From the NCBI GenBank assembly GCA_003864455.1, contig BGZN01000015.1, positions 1 to 36,231 of the forward strand: a stretch of DNA of 36,231 bases, in the 5' to 3' direction. Below the pieces are notes generated by a model, which was given only the letters and a program-made list of their open reading frames with translations, did not search any database and was not told the origin of the DNA. Origin of the DNA: Candidatus Termititenax aidoneus (GTDB taxonomy: Bacteria > Margulisbacteria > Termititenacia > Termititenacales > Termititenacaceae). The position numbers and the translations under genes were made by a program. Positions 20,701 to 26,852 of this stretch are shown here, one piece after another. Each line of letters starts with the position of its first letter. Within the stretch, counting starts at the first letter, position 1.

Positions 20701-23700
20701 TCTGGAATACGCCAATTACCGTATTATCCAGTTTGACGCGAAACAAGGCACACGCAATCTGACCCTGAGACTGGCTGATGATTTTGGCCTGGATTATAAA
20801 GTGTCGCGCTCGTCTATATTGGAGAGATCGGCTACTTTCAATTATGCCGACTATGACAATGGCGATGTGGAGGCGGCCGATTATCTTTCCCTGTCGGCGT
20901 TGAATAAAGGACTTTATGAGAATCCAGGGTCTCTCGAAGGCGGCTATATGGTTGTTACGGACAACGCAAACTCAAATATTGGCTACTTTATCAGCGGCGG
21001 CTGGCTTGACGCGCCGAGCCCAAATAAACTTATCGGTCTAATGGCAGATGATCCGATGGTAAATGGTCCAAATGAAAGTGAAAGTGGTAAAAGAGCGGAG
21101 AAAAATGTAACAGGCGGGTATACTTATGAGCGGGTGATCATTACCGCAAACGAGGAGACGATCACGCTGGATGTTTATCTGTGGGATGCGAAGATCGATG
21201 GCCGCGAGGATCATTGGTCTGAGGAAATAGTTACTGCGGATAGGATAATCGTTTTCGACAATGAGATTTACGCTTCAGGTATTATGCCGGTAACGCTGCC
21301 CATTGCTGAATTACAGTACGATGAGGGTCTAGAGAACTTCGGAAACTGCGGAGGACTATGGACCAATACTACCAATGTAACAGTGTCCTATGTGCACGAT
21401 GAATCCGGCGAATTGAGCGGCATCACGCATATCATGTTCGGCGGCGACGATATTGTCAGCGTCAGAGTGGCCACCACTAATCCGGCTGTAACCGCAAGCT
21501 ATAAAACCGGCGAGTGGGTGCCGTATGCTTACGGAATGAGAGGGGTTACCAATGATTATGTGGTTACGGTAAGAGACCCGCTGATCCAAGGCACGCGCAA
21601 TATCTCTATCATTGGCGTGCGCGACCGCGCCGATAATGCGATCACAGGGAATGTTGCGGGTAATATTATCCATACCGGGGAGTTCTACTATGATATTTAC
21701 ATGCCCAGAGACGCGGAGAACAGGCATCTTATCAAAAATCAGCACGACGATATTCTGAATGGCAAATACTATGTCGGCGCGCCTACTTATAATCTGGAGT
21801 TTAACTTCAACGGTGCGAGCGATATCGATATTTTAGAATACGGGCAACGGGGCTATAATTCTCTGCTGTCCGGCAATTACGAAGCCCTGTCGAATAGGGA
21901 TAGTCTGAAAAACAAACCGGATTTCTGGAGAGAGATCAGAAATATTGCCATGAAAGAATACGAGGGCGACGGCGAGAAATATCTGGTGATTAGATTGTTT
22001 GACCGCGGCACAAAGGATATGACGGAATTCAATATGCTGACGATCACTTACAATCACTTCGTGGATAATACTGCGCCGACACTCAGTATTACTGGTCTGC
22101 AGGACAAAGATACCGCTTGGTATACGCCCAGAGTGGAGTTCAATCTGAATGTTACGGACAACGGTTCGGGTATTGCTTCGATTGTTTACCAGCTCAGAAA
22201 CGAAACTGCTGAGATAAATCGCGGCTGGGTAAATCCGCCGGTAACCGAAAGTTATACTTTTAACAGCGCTAAGCGTTATCCGACAGCCAATACGCTCAGC
22301 TATATTAAAATAACGGACAGCGGCGACGATAACCGGATCAATATCTGGGTCAAGGACGGCGTCGGCAACGCAGCGACTTACAATGTCCGCGGCATCAAGG
22401 TCAATGGAGCGCCGCCGATTATTAGCAGTGTCAGCGTGCCGCAAGGCTCCGGCCTACTATCCGGCAATGTGATTTACACCAATCAAAAGGATCTGCCGTT
22501 GTACATACAAGGCCAAAGCCTCGATTACCTTGATTTCATGGTTTCCGATTTGGTAACAAAGCACATGTCTAAGAACAATGCCAAAATCTACAATGTGCCT
22601 ATTATTGAAGTTCAGTCCGATTTGGACGGCGTGCGCACTATGAATATTGAAGCCTACGATACTCTGTATAATGGTCTGAGTAATAAAACCGGCGCTTTTT
22701 ACGCGACCAGGTCTTATACAGTAGTCCTCGACCGCACCACTCCGAAATTCTCGGTCAGCACAGCGCCGCACTTTGGTGTACAGCAGATAACAAAGGTTGA
22801 TGACTCTATGGTTATCGCTGGCGATATTGAGAATCCCAGCGGTACAGGCGAGGCGACGCCGGTGCAGGTGTTCTATCAGATCAACAGCACCGCGGGGGTC
22901 TGGCCGGCTCAGGTTTCCGGCAATACCTGGGCTATCTATCTGCGCGATGTGATCGAACAGTCCGGACGCAGCGACGGACAGTACACGCTCCGCATCTATG
23001 CGCAAGATTTGGCTGGCAATATTAATCAGGAAGGCGATGCTACTGTTACCTCGTCGTACAGATACTTTGATTTCAGTATGCCGAGTGGTTATATTATGGC
23101 TCAGCGCGGCATGATCCTCCGCGGTCTGGATGTCGGCGCTTCGGTCAATAGCAGCGAGCAGCAGGCTATGCAGACGGCCAGCAGCAAATTGGGCGGCGTG
23201 AAATACGCGCCGGGGTTAGACACGACCACGCTGCCAATCGTGAAAGAAACTCCGACCGCCAACCCGACCGGCAATATTGTGCTCCAGTACAGCGAAGCGG
23301 CGGCCAAGCAGGTTGACGGCAAGACGGATACTTTCCGGATATTCTATCTCGATCAGACCAAGAACGAGTGGGTGCTCGTGCCCGGCCAGGAAAACAAAGA
23401 AACCAACGGCATAACCGCGCACGATAAAGAAAACCGCACGCTGTCCGCTCCGATCATCGGTTTTGGCTTGTACAGAATATTTGACACGACTACCTTTGCG
23501 GAGGATTTGAAAGATGTGCATATGTTCCCAAATCCGTACAAAGGCAGCGACGGCGATTTGTCCAACGGCGAGGATGATCAGGCCGACCGCGCTCAAATCG
23601 TGATCGAGAATATTACGAAGACCACGCGGGCGAAGATCTACACGATCTCCGGCGAATTGGTAGCAACGCTGGAAGATCCGAATCAAAGCACGCATGCTCT

Positions 23701-23815
23701 GAAATGGGATCTGACCAATAGCCGCGGCGCTAAAGTGGCTTCGGGCATATACATCATCCTGCTGACGGATGAAGAAGGCCATAGATTTATCGGCAGATTG
23801 ACCGTCGTGCGTTAG
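5777..23815 (+). CDS. Giant secreted protein with FG-GAP propellers, Ig-like repeats and a FlgD/T9SS-type C-terminal domain
   Basis: The product is about 6,012 residues. The start at 5777 is chosen because GGGGGA lies seven bases upstream and the protein then opens with a signal peptide (MLNKIKALLGAG..., cleavage near LSAAGS); the in-frame ATG at 5726 would add 17 residues before it. Integrin-alpha-type FG-GAP/Ca-binding repeats (DINGDGxxDLxxGxP) form three clusters, about residues 325-815, 1055-1525 and 1695-2295. Seven repeats can be counted in the first and third, consistent with whole beta-propellers. From about 2590 onward the protein is mostly Ig-like modules with recurring junctions such as DTDPP, DNTPP, DVTAP, DIDAP and DNTAP. 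An FN3-like stretch with FYKYKVTAVN lies around 4210-4260. The last 100 residues (FPNPYKG near 5914, then YTISGELVATL and ASGIYIILL) are a FlgD-like/T9SS type A sorting-style domain. Likely an exported surface or adhesion protein; ligand and secretion route are unknown. Confidence 0.9.
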   Translation: MLNKIKALLGAGVFLLGITAQLSAAGSYLETGYGDYDVQTPSQNNIYDSKLTIDKYIFSGSIITKTHGFMSGGGSGQIYTPTIYNNMSTESTSPNIIVNGPGYSYNQGGEQRYEMRKLGLYTSERLLPGFPAVPKDQSMQKALGIFDVYPGNADIINNEDIHISFKAYAKHNSGVYVAPYMKLPGTKIIIAVLEGSANTNATTAEFTVGDGNSGNNYDPILNNTNNGWTGTITSGHNDSLAYGFTFVYNNGTLPSGSKVRLIIQMPYAQGGDPDEMDYFFMTQGVPFLQKVVSNNTEVGQLAAGGSGQTGHDTLNSQLYGWTASGGGDINGDGFPDLVVGDPYFKYTKDSNTKATGRVYVYLGGPDKILSTQDLPPPDIIIENPSTESIDSMDREFGFKVKLGDINNDGFADIIVGQPSYGTTQNMINAGRILIYYGGRQIKTGELAMNLIDTNKMIKPSVIIENDTQTQTNADPYTDPKFGAVFDVGDINNDGFADIIAKVGNNVDYTQNRIYAISGKDISKDTDPELSRKIEKRGLKSLNAETSIYALAGSEVAVIGDMNSDKIQDFAVSYPRAGGSQVSDVRVFFSYSSNDGNLKGFTYTNPGILFTDLSANNAYFGVSLAGGDINHDGYADLIVGKMMVVGNDTSGKVLVLLGSGARSGYGSQVFYNGDDPSKTSAGIIAINDPLPAKNDIYGSYNYVRLDDGTEYKQKTRTATQFGLRVAAADINNDSYADILIGAPYYGESQIGAVYVVLGSSLEADRVINADHLEKYVITGPFANAHYGMTIAPLGDFSQNGYNDILIGAPGFVGESTFEGFPMSGGQNQVPSHSIDIFSNLYGVDNALPGLLLSAANPRSNETGWKEESQTINLVFYDRGKAGLNFDSIHVYLRNRDDYAPAGMILNSKKIANDYQSKVGLDFTLTDFWASSENYKEPGKSIPHYDGADNDTKLGQWYSPTNPFITPISDQLQGVTLNRYKANPRFIGLSFKAKPREDGSKILADSRDYQLYIQVSDRGGLSEITGFDDDRKTEITLNISTNEPLYASMNYKIEELGSTDDIARTGQIVKLADMNYDGIEDLAVAYPNWRMQENVPNNNNDKRYGYRGKVEIYFGSPDQKFTSENRSIIYGREDAYKNNNNDTMNDFGFGLSVVSAKMNVQDEPGLIDVLLIGAKDYVYLVKADSALPNFTEQTSQELGENKKLRLREMNNGTGIVENSYTPGKMVALRDTENPTSDYVAVLNKAGTHYMLIKGKVDSQYRSKWFSVKTGEIDPVHPTTVEDYDDSIQMIAGNVLEAGRQQLIFGNMKSSPNLVIIHKIMDTIDKDSDTNNPITILSNEGNNFGFGSSLAAGYFTTPLGSNGLPKDKSNNEYPLQDLAIGLPEAKINEAIEASGLVLIIKGGSIKAGDISSGFGEKEKNYFLRFGETPGGRFGSSLAALRYTGSPLHLTRFDDDDSYHDDYDDLAIGAPGEGKVYIYRGEDTGLPKYASTAYITNRDNTYSNYGKYLANAGDLQQTGSELLAISALGKIDFLRTNRMLDTEPPIIDYMYPENNQYEVERNATISFIVKDVSGVNQSQFNVVRVINGRDVSIVNGGVVVQGQQYLNGGKIFRLSVVDPQTEEPVPSGISPQVVRYDLALAEGTQWNPSEVMEFKVTVGDARRVYVKEGDLVRAIVKSKTKDFSYGFVAKFSDNEEVGTANEIVGENTDSYFGSALAYVGDVNKDGYPDFIVGEYGNNAYGWMSGKAYLFLGNKDLEKMCKPAAKFSLAMGDTNSVDRFGSNSAKFGWRVAPAGDLNGDGYDDVAVMAVNSSTFGGEVFVLFGNPDPRQSMAVNPDSTLEKETKRIYLSQPAPQSFAWDSDYINFHALSIRAEANASGPDGLGYGLHGGGDLNGDGFDDLIIGAPYHDEGSVEAAGRVYILYGRENLIDIYARKSYKYSSVISSYAGPLMLKNAEYKATNPDSSAFMPKIYPIAYISDPNPEHYGLFGWSVLTGINLNGDTYARTKTFNGISETVTIQISDLVVSAIGADKQRGKVHIYSGKVPASDSQAVYGVDYVKFFQGDDLGDKFGYSLANLGDVSADDNKGYGAKKDNPVGQDFVVGAPGAGATGEDKRKNTSGAAYLYVSRPERADFDHIERELAVYGQKSGDQFGYAVSNVGNLDNDPLGNNDFAVGAPYWDKLNYNTTSKNYTVVSANVGRVYIFGTVLANNGTEADPVYDLKTSIYPAQIATGVADNTFFGAAIAYLGDIDEDFSPEYLVGSPGYDQGIAFSTVKSNIGRVYFYTNPDLVNPLVFGPEEKLYTWPLPGDTSAELYSLTQGGTLNYNEPVRFRIFDDRAVKLDSVLVELDPLSKNHVSRYMFVPSQTGKKYYTYVNRKNVDFFLNLGGDFYHDTTYNIRIYATDQRGNALDYYYEEGVNHNNYTYLPFGRGTTGNNSYITNVPWPMAERNDADTIRTDNRKQHIKPYFQYSFHTTKNAVGEPEVEMFYITKQDDSIPDYFDQGDLKLYLDLSRGSGVNLTSYNIFTLPNNVLTYASGKGVTFGVTKDINIADKPFKKNGDIWKIAGDKIDVNLGGDGIFTIGIWASNDNGYAMTPKLRTFVYDTDPPSIVTGVFVSTEKDANGKDVTVTMNYLPAAGSTRNADNGVINFAIVDKGSGLDVVSANGAIDLSKFEVYISAATSKNGTTMPEQRVSLDNLSVNARSMDYPDGSNSAKPTTLSVSILNYEFFYEDLVTIRVKVTDNIGRPADVSYWYRVSPDYRPPQITYGRPPLIETGEYTMGELALSLNAYDDVGVSYVAFAVLEADVVPSIEGTTYLAMSKDATGTRNLELKVSQDRTHSETTLNYSGVMDLYMKGVNHPTVAPDGMRYIRVAFGDEQRNLSEWTTCSVILDADSETGGPLMPTILVNYHSHDVSPDNRDLVGLNIPHVSTQPLYFNKDTGLVDLYVFARDTIVSLNGQAVTPPPNWWPNEADTGEDRPLGVVVSVYTLDKNGNMIWNPRQGVGSFKAYSDVILPYRDLIEAKDNQYTKFAMRKIPSFNLSDYVPAADNSLGEVLDLYVNFVDNDALLPISFFTMPVNTDNESLQLGENNWNNYLFLEYPALASHEVVNARYPTLVTHSYTSNSVGLDIYSYHPLNDLQGLVTSGWVTYPSNPKTLEHRNVIEMAMLYGRVTESRYQGNNIRVNFSEEPKHLRLYYDNTPPELTDLQAFGGRAGGESYLYKANSYSANRDYLKFNAKYRDVISTNLTVQPLAVHKLYYQIIAVTANGEDAMIWVDTKGWSAFYDKQKSEANQGKGLQYDRVGNYLSYDGTTLNAGQWIYLAGPTSNKLDKDPDKIMGNLYEYFEGAITASISDTKNDPSRWKPITDGYSAWLTNPDNSPNINSDVGSPRQRTNLTPTEQITLAGLKGSALLTVKDADGQDIKVSANKFVVEDLAAKYMASANLSLWTALDVADSDINDKTKPIDDWTTLYYPVEIPVSLDVGAMYFLRVAARDQAGNFSKIMISNPVYVDFDSPNPPSHNYASNLPLNRNRFDIDFSDDLSGLYNLAFIKNTDRRDLQYIYMDNITINPESLRDPRLITTDPDAPKVNTGNYTYDYQQQVTQNWKIDPKLWDKLPSGEKTTLYFILEDAVGKTYSDLTSDSEGFSFVKDVTAPTLDPRMSSEEGIEEYEAGGSVLRYTRDTVLTLNVQPMEAHLIVVTDVTPSAVLASVTADERIDDGQKYYENEYFLHDDLQYIKDFSFEWEGDHSIRKPWYVQLAKAQEKTKKSVDDTDRGTPTESVDDTRSTLNIVFLSSATDAKDDLYMFEDKSQMGAQGHYALGVHFDIDGKKEEEKRGFSYSDLWENYVWGGLVTTFNAEAWNDQFLTYNYTVGVLLNASKIIKSTASPQNMIGAMNNAADEHFGYFGLVVETASERKVAPRKVQATDDDWENWVLLTVNVVIPANSNAADKIVTISIRHLDEIENDEPYKIGLFGTTKLSGTLLVDTLYVVPGLNITPNILVSGNQNANGYDFSLPIENMTNRYTVLAYDKVGNVAARQVEVIGDNTPPTWTVPVFAQWPAANESEWVEEAYRLITSNARYQEALRGNKLGDNKRYIAYFQWPPESFQDATNITPSVAYNPLETEYWISQNGQVTRQIVEGGKPYSDAFRDGMGYMAAYFLAQEDGQMPIYMYNYNILEAELKGEINNAETGGVTVNYYEWKESFNTNYAYPGPVDLTKMQYRGLADGFIAGIQSGGFYKYKVTAVNIFGDKQGESEPVYTEPIWFDIDAPTVHYTYSPSITESVEVWDAEGKPTMGFQYTGWYTGPIQVTVNAYDIIWKGKGYGSENWVTGGVGVNRIELVINGVSSNPYPIKVDEIPDNQTRLNKIITFNLTAEGPNSFKVRAIDKFGWESEWLEVNGGLNIDRQSPVLNVNSEADDMLVPSFLESDGVTKVHLDGKWINKEWIKAASKTGDENYGIGFTIGFSDQKGVGTQKMLWSVNDVEKQGVTLNSAEYGVAGSFSYTPRGSTTSMLVDIREGVVDGVVHKSYLSLTPQEYSQLNSAEILTSVTEEGYTNYYRWLTYKGDNFFNEAELRAALNKIKFANPQKVIDAWRYHTEEDFPGGDFFERKPQYQYFSDNGFTLFEDGYHMVSVSVVDKLGHVSDAKTFGYVLKDTAPPDIQVNLGGSFQSEWYVGGWKDDSVGPLNELTNKTMHPKGIMVQAEVGDLFANKVLVTESYYPTEYAAYSAGDMENLRHYDQKKVLSPGSGVKEVKLWVGTESDMSEISVLARDYESRGIDTRFGFSINKYPQDEYYSDSYKKNDIMLSDFLITRNGINMIKYQLWDFADNTKIPHPLNPKNSDPRQWSDVLRSYVYPSDFNVIRGIKVDTLPPYALALEIVSRNMNDIDAWQQRLLYNSYTDTLQDKEGYEPVYTNKKEIVVRFYGKDDGIGVRYGWFSALENAVSPGYGVVTGTALPVDTYVNAEKWEDIAAFEYSPKVESKEQGILEYANYRIIQFDAKQGTRNLTLRLADDFGLDYKVSRSSILERSATFNYADYDNGDVEAADYLSLSALNKGLYENPGSLEGGYMVVTDNANSNIGYFISGGWLDAPSPNKLIGLMADDPMVNGPNESESGKRAEKNVTGGYTYERVIITANEETITLDVYLWDAKIDGREDHWSEEIVTADRIIVFDNEIYASGIMPVTLPIAELQYDEGLENFGNCGGLWTNTTNVTVSYVHDESGELSGITHIMFGGDDIVSVRVATTNPAVTASYKTGEWVPYAYGMRGVTNDYVVTVRDPLIQGTRNISIIGVRDRADNAITGNVAGNIIHTGEFYYDIYMPRDAENRHLIKNQHDDILNGKYYVGAPTYNLEFNFNGASDIDILEYGQRGYNSLLSGNYEALSNRDSLKNKPDFWREIRNIAMKEYEGDGEKYLVIRLFDRGTKDMTEFNMLTITYNHFVDNTAPTLSITGLQDKDTAWYTPRVEFNLNVTDNGSGIASIVYQLRNETAEINRGWVNPPVTESYTFNSAKRYPTANTLSYIKITDSGDDNRINIWVKDGVGNAATYNVRGIKVNGAPPIISSVSVPQGSGLLSGNVIYTNQKDLPLYIQGQSLDYLDFMVSDLVTKHMSKNNAKIYNVPIIEVQSDLDGVRTMNIEAYDTLYNGLSNKTGAFYATRSYTVVLDRTTPKFSVSTAPHFGVQQITKVDDSMVIAGDIENPSGTGEATPVQVFYQINSTAGVWPAQVSGNTWAIYLRDVIEQSGRSDGQYTLRIYAQDLAGNINQEGDATVTSSYRYFDFSMPSGYIMAQRGMILRGLDVGASVNSSEQQAMQTASSKLGGVKYAPGLDTTTLPIVKETPTANPTGNIVLQYSEAAAKQVDGKTDTFRIFYLDQTKNEWVLVPGQENKETNGITAHDKENRTLSAPIIGFGLYRIFDTTTFAEDLKDVHMFPNPYKGSDGDLSNGEDDQADRAQIVIENITKTTRAKIYTISGELVATLEDPNQSTHALKWDLTNSRGAKVASGIYIILLTDEEGHRFIGRLTVVR

Positions 23816-23816
23816 C

Positions 23817-23844
23817 CTGACGGCCGGCTGCCGTGTGATATAAT
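23817..23844 (+). promoter_or_regulatory. Extended -10 promoter of the elongasome operon
   Basis: TATAAT (23839-23844) preceded by TGA is a perfect extended -10. CTGACG (23817-23822) at a 16-base spacing is a 4/6 -35. Predicted +1 is near 23851, only about five bases before the mreC ATG. No Shine-Dalgarno is present. Confidence 0.65.
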
Positions 23845-23876
23845 ACCCTCTACTTATGCGTAGAGGGTATTTTTTT
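23843..23876 (+). terminator. Intrinsic terminator of the giant gene, overlapping the mreC start
   Basis: ATACCCTCTAC (23843-23853) and GTAGAGGGTAT (23860-23870) form a perfect 11-bp stem with a six-base loop, followed by seven T (23870-23876). The loop contains the ATG (23856-23858) of mreC. A transcript started at the operon's own promoter (+1 near 23851) would lack most of the 5' arm and so escape termination, while read-through from the giant gene would be stopped. Confidence 0.85.
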
Positions 23877-24650
23877 CTCTTAAAACTTTTTCTGATTATC
23901 GTTTGCTTAGGCGGCGCACTGAAATTGCTGGCCTTTTTGCCGCTGGAGAAAGCGCCGCTGTTTTTGACCGGCAAGATTGCCGCGCTGCAAAGACTGGAAA
24001 AAGGAGTGGAGAATTGGCTGGCTGATTTTGCCGAAACTTTTCGTCTGGTAGCGGTCAAACGCGGCCGCGACCGGCAGTACGAGATTTTATACCGCCAGCA
24101 GCGCGCCGCCGAAACTCTGCTGCAAGCGGCCGCTTATGAAAATAACCGCCTGCGTTCCGCACTGCGTTTTCAGCGCGGCTACAGCGGCAATTTAATACCG
24201 GCGGAGATTACCGGCCGCAGCGCCGATCAATGGTTTCGTTTTGCGCTGGCGGACAAAGGCACGAAAGCCGGTGTGCGTTCCGGACAAGCGGTCATCGCGG
24301 AGCAGGGGCTGGCCGGCTATGCGGAAACAGTCGGCGCGGATTCTGCGCGCGTGATCTTGATCACCGATCCGCTGGTCAATGTCAGCTGCGTCAATGAGCG
24401 CACCGGCGCTATTTATGTCCTGGCCGGCAAAGATCACGGCCGCCTGGAATTAAAATACGCGACGCAGCATTCCGATATTCAGGAGGGCGACCGCCTGCTT
24501 ACTTCCGGCCATAGCTATCGTTACAAAAAAGGCCTTCCGGTCGGCGTAGTAGCGCGGGTGGAATTAGCCGCCAACAATCTGGCCAAAAAAGTAGCGGTCG
24601 TGCCGTGTGTTGATCTGTCCGGCTTGGACATTGTCTTTTTTGTGCGATGA
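23856..24650 (+). CDS. mreC: Cell shape-determining protein MreC
   Basis: The 264-residue protein has the MreC layout. There is a short cytoplasmic start, one membrane helix (about residues 5-27) and a coiled-coil region (about 60-105, RQYEILYRQQRAAETLL and on). Two beta-barrel domains follow, with AEITGRSADQWFRF, KGTKAGVRSGQAVIAEQGLAGYAE and LLTSGHSYRYKKGLPVG, typical MreC segments. MreC is a periplasmic scaffold that links MreB, MreD and PBP2/RodA for lateral wall synthesis. It is first in a four-gene operon whose members overlap. mreB is not in the window. The ATG lies in a terminator-hairpin loop and lacks a ribosome binding site, so translation probably starts on a nearly leaderless message. 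Confidence 0.93.
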   Translation: MRRGYFFLLKLFLIIVCLGGALKLLAFLPLEKAPLFLTGKIAALQRLEKGVENWLADFAETFRLVAVKRGRDRQYEILYRQQRAAETLLQAAAYENNRLRSALRFQRGYSGNLIPAEITGRSADQWFRFALADKGTKAGVRSGQAVIAEQGLAGYAETVGADSARVILITDPLVNVSCVNERTGAIYVLAGKDHGRLELKYATQHSDIQEGDRLLTSGHSYRYKKGLPVGVVARVELAANNLAKKVAVVPCVDLSGLDIVFFVR

Positions 24651-25108
24651 GTTATTTATTGTACGCGCTGTTTTTTTTGCTGGCCTATATATTGCAGACT
24701 ACCTGGCTGGCGGATTGGCCGGCGCGGCCGGAGCTGCTCCTCCTGGCGGTGTGTTTCGGTTTATCCGGCCGCGCCTGCGGAGGCCTGCTGGCCGGTTTGC
24801 TGACCGGGATTTTCCTGGATCTCGCCAACGGCTACGGCTTTTACAACGCCGCGCTGTACGGCCTGCTCGGTCTGCTCTGCGGCTTCATGCCGGTCAGTAT
24901 TTTTCGGGATTTTCGCTCGTTAGTTTTTGTAAATATGCTGCTGGGCTCGCTGCTGCTGCACGGCGGCTACGCGGTCTTGGCCAAAATTTTTCTCGGGCGT
25001 TTTATTTTAGTCCCTCTGCCGCAGTATATTTTGACGCTGCTTTTAAATTTGCTGTTTTTCTGGCTGCTGCAATTTTTTATTAAAGGCAGATACCATGTTT
25101 ATGATTAG
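24647..25108 (+). CDS. mreD: Rod shape-determining membrane protein MreD
   Basis: This 153-aa, strongly hydrophobic protein has about five membrane segments, with ARPELLLLAVCFGL early and the FLDLANGYGFYNAALYGLLG stretch characteristic of MreD in the middle. It works in the inner membrane with MreC and PBP2 in the elongation complex. Its ATG overlaps the mreC stop (ATGA), indicating translational coupling, and its end overlaps mrdA by 14 bases. Identification rests on hydropathy, the family motif and gene order. Confidence 0.9.
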   Translation: MSYLLYALFFLLAYILQTTWLADWPARPELLLLAVCFGLSGRACGGLLAGLLTGIFLDLANGYGFYNAALYGLLGLLCGFMPVSIFRDFRSLVFVNMLLGSLLLHGGYAVLAKIFLGRFILVPLPQYILTLLLNLLFFWLLQFFIKGRYHVYD

Positions 25109-26852
25109 CCGGCACAAGCGCGCCGCCGCTAAACACACTTTGTGGCTCGGCTTTTTTTTGCTGGCCGTCCTGCTGGCGCGTTTGTTTTATTTGCAGATTT
25201 TGCAGCACGGCTATTATGATTTTTTAGCCGACGGCATTCGCTCGCGGATCATTCCGGCTATCGCGCCGCGCGGCGTCATTTATGACCGTTACGGCATTGT
25301 GCTGGCGGAAAGCAAATTGGTGTACGCGCTGGACGTGCTGCCTTATCAAATCCAGAATCAGGATTTCGTTTTGCGGTTTTTAAAAAACATAAAAATTGAC
25401 ACGTCCGCGCTAGAGCGCAAATTAAAAAACAAAGATTATCTGCCTTATGAGTTGCTGGCGGTGAAGCGCTCGCTGGAGTCCTGGCAGATCGCTTACATTG
25501 AGGAAAACAAACAGGCGCTGGAAGGCGTAGTCATCAGCACGCGCATTGTCCGGCATTATCCGCAGGGACGGGAAGCCGCGCATGTGCTCGGTTATGTCGG
25601 GCAGATCGGCTCGACAGAGTTGTCCAAGTTAAAAAATTACGGCTATCAGATGGGCGACATTATCGGCCTGGCCGGACTGGAGCGTTATTATGATTCTTAC
25701 CTGCGCGGCGTGGACGGCGGACAGCCGCTGGAGGTGGACACGCGCGGCAATCCGGTGCGCAATCTGCGGACGCTCGAGCCGGTGCCCGGCCACAATCTGC
25801 ATCTGACCATCGATTTCGCGCTGCAGCGGGAAGCCTCGCGCGTCCTGGGCGACCGCAAAGGCGCGGTGGTCATTGTCAATCCGCAGACCGGCGAAGTGCT
25901 GGCGATGGTTTCCAAACCGGATTACAATCCGAATTATTTTTCGGATTTTCTCTCCGAGCAGGAATGGCAGGAGCTTCGCGCCAAAGATCATCCGCTTTAC
26001 AATCGCGCGCTCGGCGCTTATCCGCCCGGCTCGATTTTTAAGATCGTCACTTTTTTGGCCGCGCTGGAGGACAAGATCGACACCGCCCGGACTTTTTTTT
26101 GCAGCGGCTCGATGCTCGTCAACGGCCGCCGTTTTGCCTGCTGGTATCTTGACCGCGGCGGGCACGGCACGCAGGATTTGCTGAAAGGTTTTGTCAATTC
26201 CTGCAATATCGTTTTTTACAATCTCGGTCTCCTGCTCGATCCGCAAAAAATCGCCGATGCCGCCGCTGCTTTTGGCCTCGGCACGGCGACCGATATCGAT
26301 CTGCCTTTTGAAAATAACGGCTTCGTGCCGACCGAGCGCTGGAAAAAACGCACTTACGGCCAGGAGTGGTTTCCCGGCGACTCGCTGAATATGTCTATCG
26401 GGCAGGGTTATTTGCTGACCACGCCCTTGCAAATGGCGCTGCTGACCGCCGCGGCAGCCGATAAACAAGGCCGTTTGTTCAAGCCGTATTTGCTGCATAA
26501 AATTGTTTCCGTGTCCGGCCGGCCTGTCCTGCAAAACAAACCGGAGGCCGTGAATACACTGCCTTTTGCGCCGCAGAATCTTCAATTGGTCAGGCGGCTG
26601 ATGCGCGAGGTCGTCGATGACGGCACAGGTATTAATGCCAAGATCGACGGCTTGGTGATCCGCGGCAAGACCGGCACAGCGGAAAATCTCGGCAAAGATC
26701 ACGCCTGGTTTGTTTCTTACGGCCCTTACGAAAACCCCGATCTGGCTCTGGCGATTTTTGTGGAAGAGGGCGGTTTCGGCGGCGCGGTCGCGGCGCGCCT
26801 GGCCAGAGAAATTTATCTATGGTATGACGCGCGGCAGAGAGGGGCAAAATAA
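25095..26852 (+). CDS. mrdA: Penicillin-binding protein 2 (elongation-specific transpeptidase)
   Basis: The 585-residue class B PBP has one membrane helix (about 15-33), a pedestal region with RGVIYDRYGIVLAES near 57 and a C-terminal transpeptidase domain. The catalytic motifs are complete: SIFK (Ser313, Lys316), SCN (369-371) and KTG (525-527). It cross-links peptidoglycan during cylindrical growth and works with RodA, encoded next. AAAGG (25082-25086) lies eight bases before the chosen ATG at 25095; a second ATG two codons on is also possible. The start is inside mreD and the stop overlaps rodA (TAATG), so all are co-translated. Length is somewhat short of the E. coli protein (633) but typical otherwise. 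Confidence 0.95.
   Translation: MFMISRHKRAAAKHTLWLGFFLLAVLLARLFYLQILQHGYYDFLADGIRSRIIPAIAPRGVIYDRYGIVLAESKLVYALDVLPYQIQNQDFVLRFLKNIKIDTSALERKLKNKDYLPYELLAVKRSLESWQIAYIEENKQALEGVVISTRIVRHYPQGREAAHVLGYVGQIGSTELSKLKNYGYQMGDIIGLAGLERYYDSYLRGVDGGQPLEVDTRGNPVRNLRTLEPVPGHNLHLTIDFALQREASRVLGDRKGAVVIVNPQTGEVLAMVSKPDYNPNYFSDFLSEQEWQELRAKDHPLYNRALGAYPPGSIFKIVTFLAALEDKIDTARTFFCSGSMLVNGRRFACWYLDRGGHGTQDLLKGFVNSCNIVFYNLGLLLDPQKIADAAAAFGLGTATDIDLPFENNGFVPTERWKKRTYGQEWFPGDSLNMSIGQGYLLTTPLQMALLTAAAADKQGRLFKPYLLHKIVSVSGRPVLQNKPEAVNTLPFAPQNLQLVRRLMREVVDDGTGINAKIDGLVIRGKTGTAENLGKDHAWFVSYGPYENPDLALAIFVEEGGFGGAVAARLAREIYLWYDARQRGAK

Noticed and set aside
10838-22444. Long minus-strand open frames inside the giant gene
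   Set aside because: They are antisense shadows with low-complexity His/Arg/Ile/Ala composition, no ribosome binding sites and no recognisable domains.
24607-25083. Alternative plus frame overlapping mreD
   Set aside because: It has Ala/Arg/Gly-biased content and no family match, while the mreD frame has clear membrane segments and motif.
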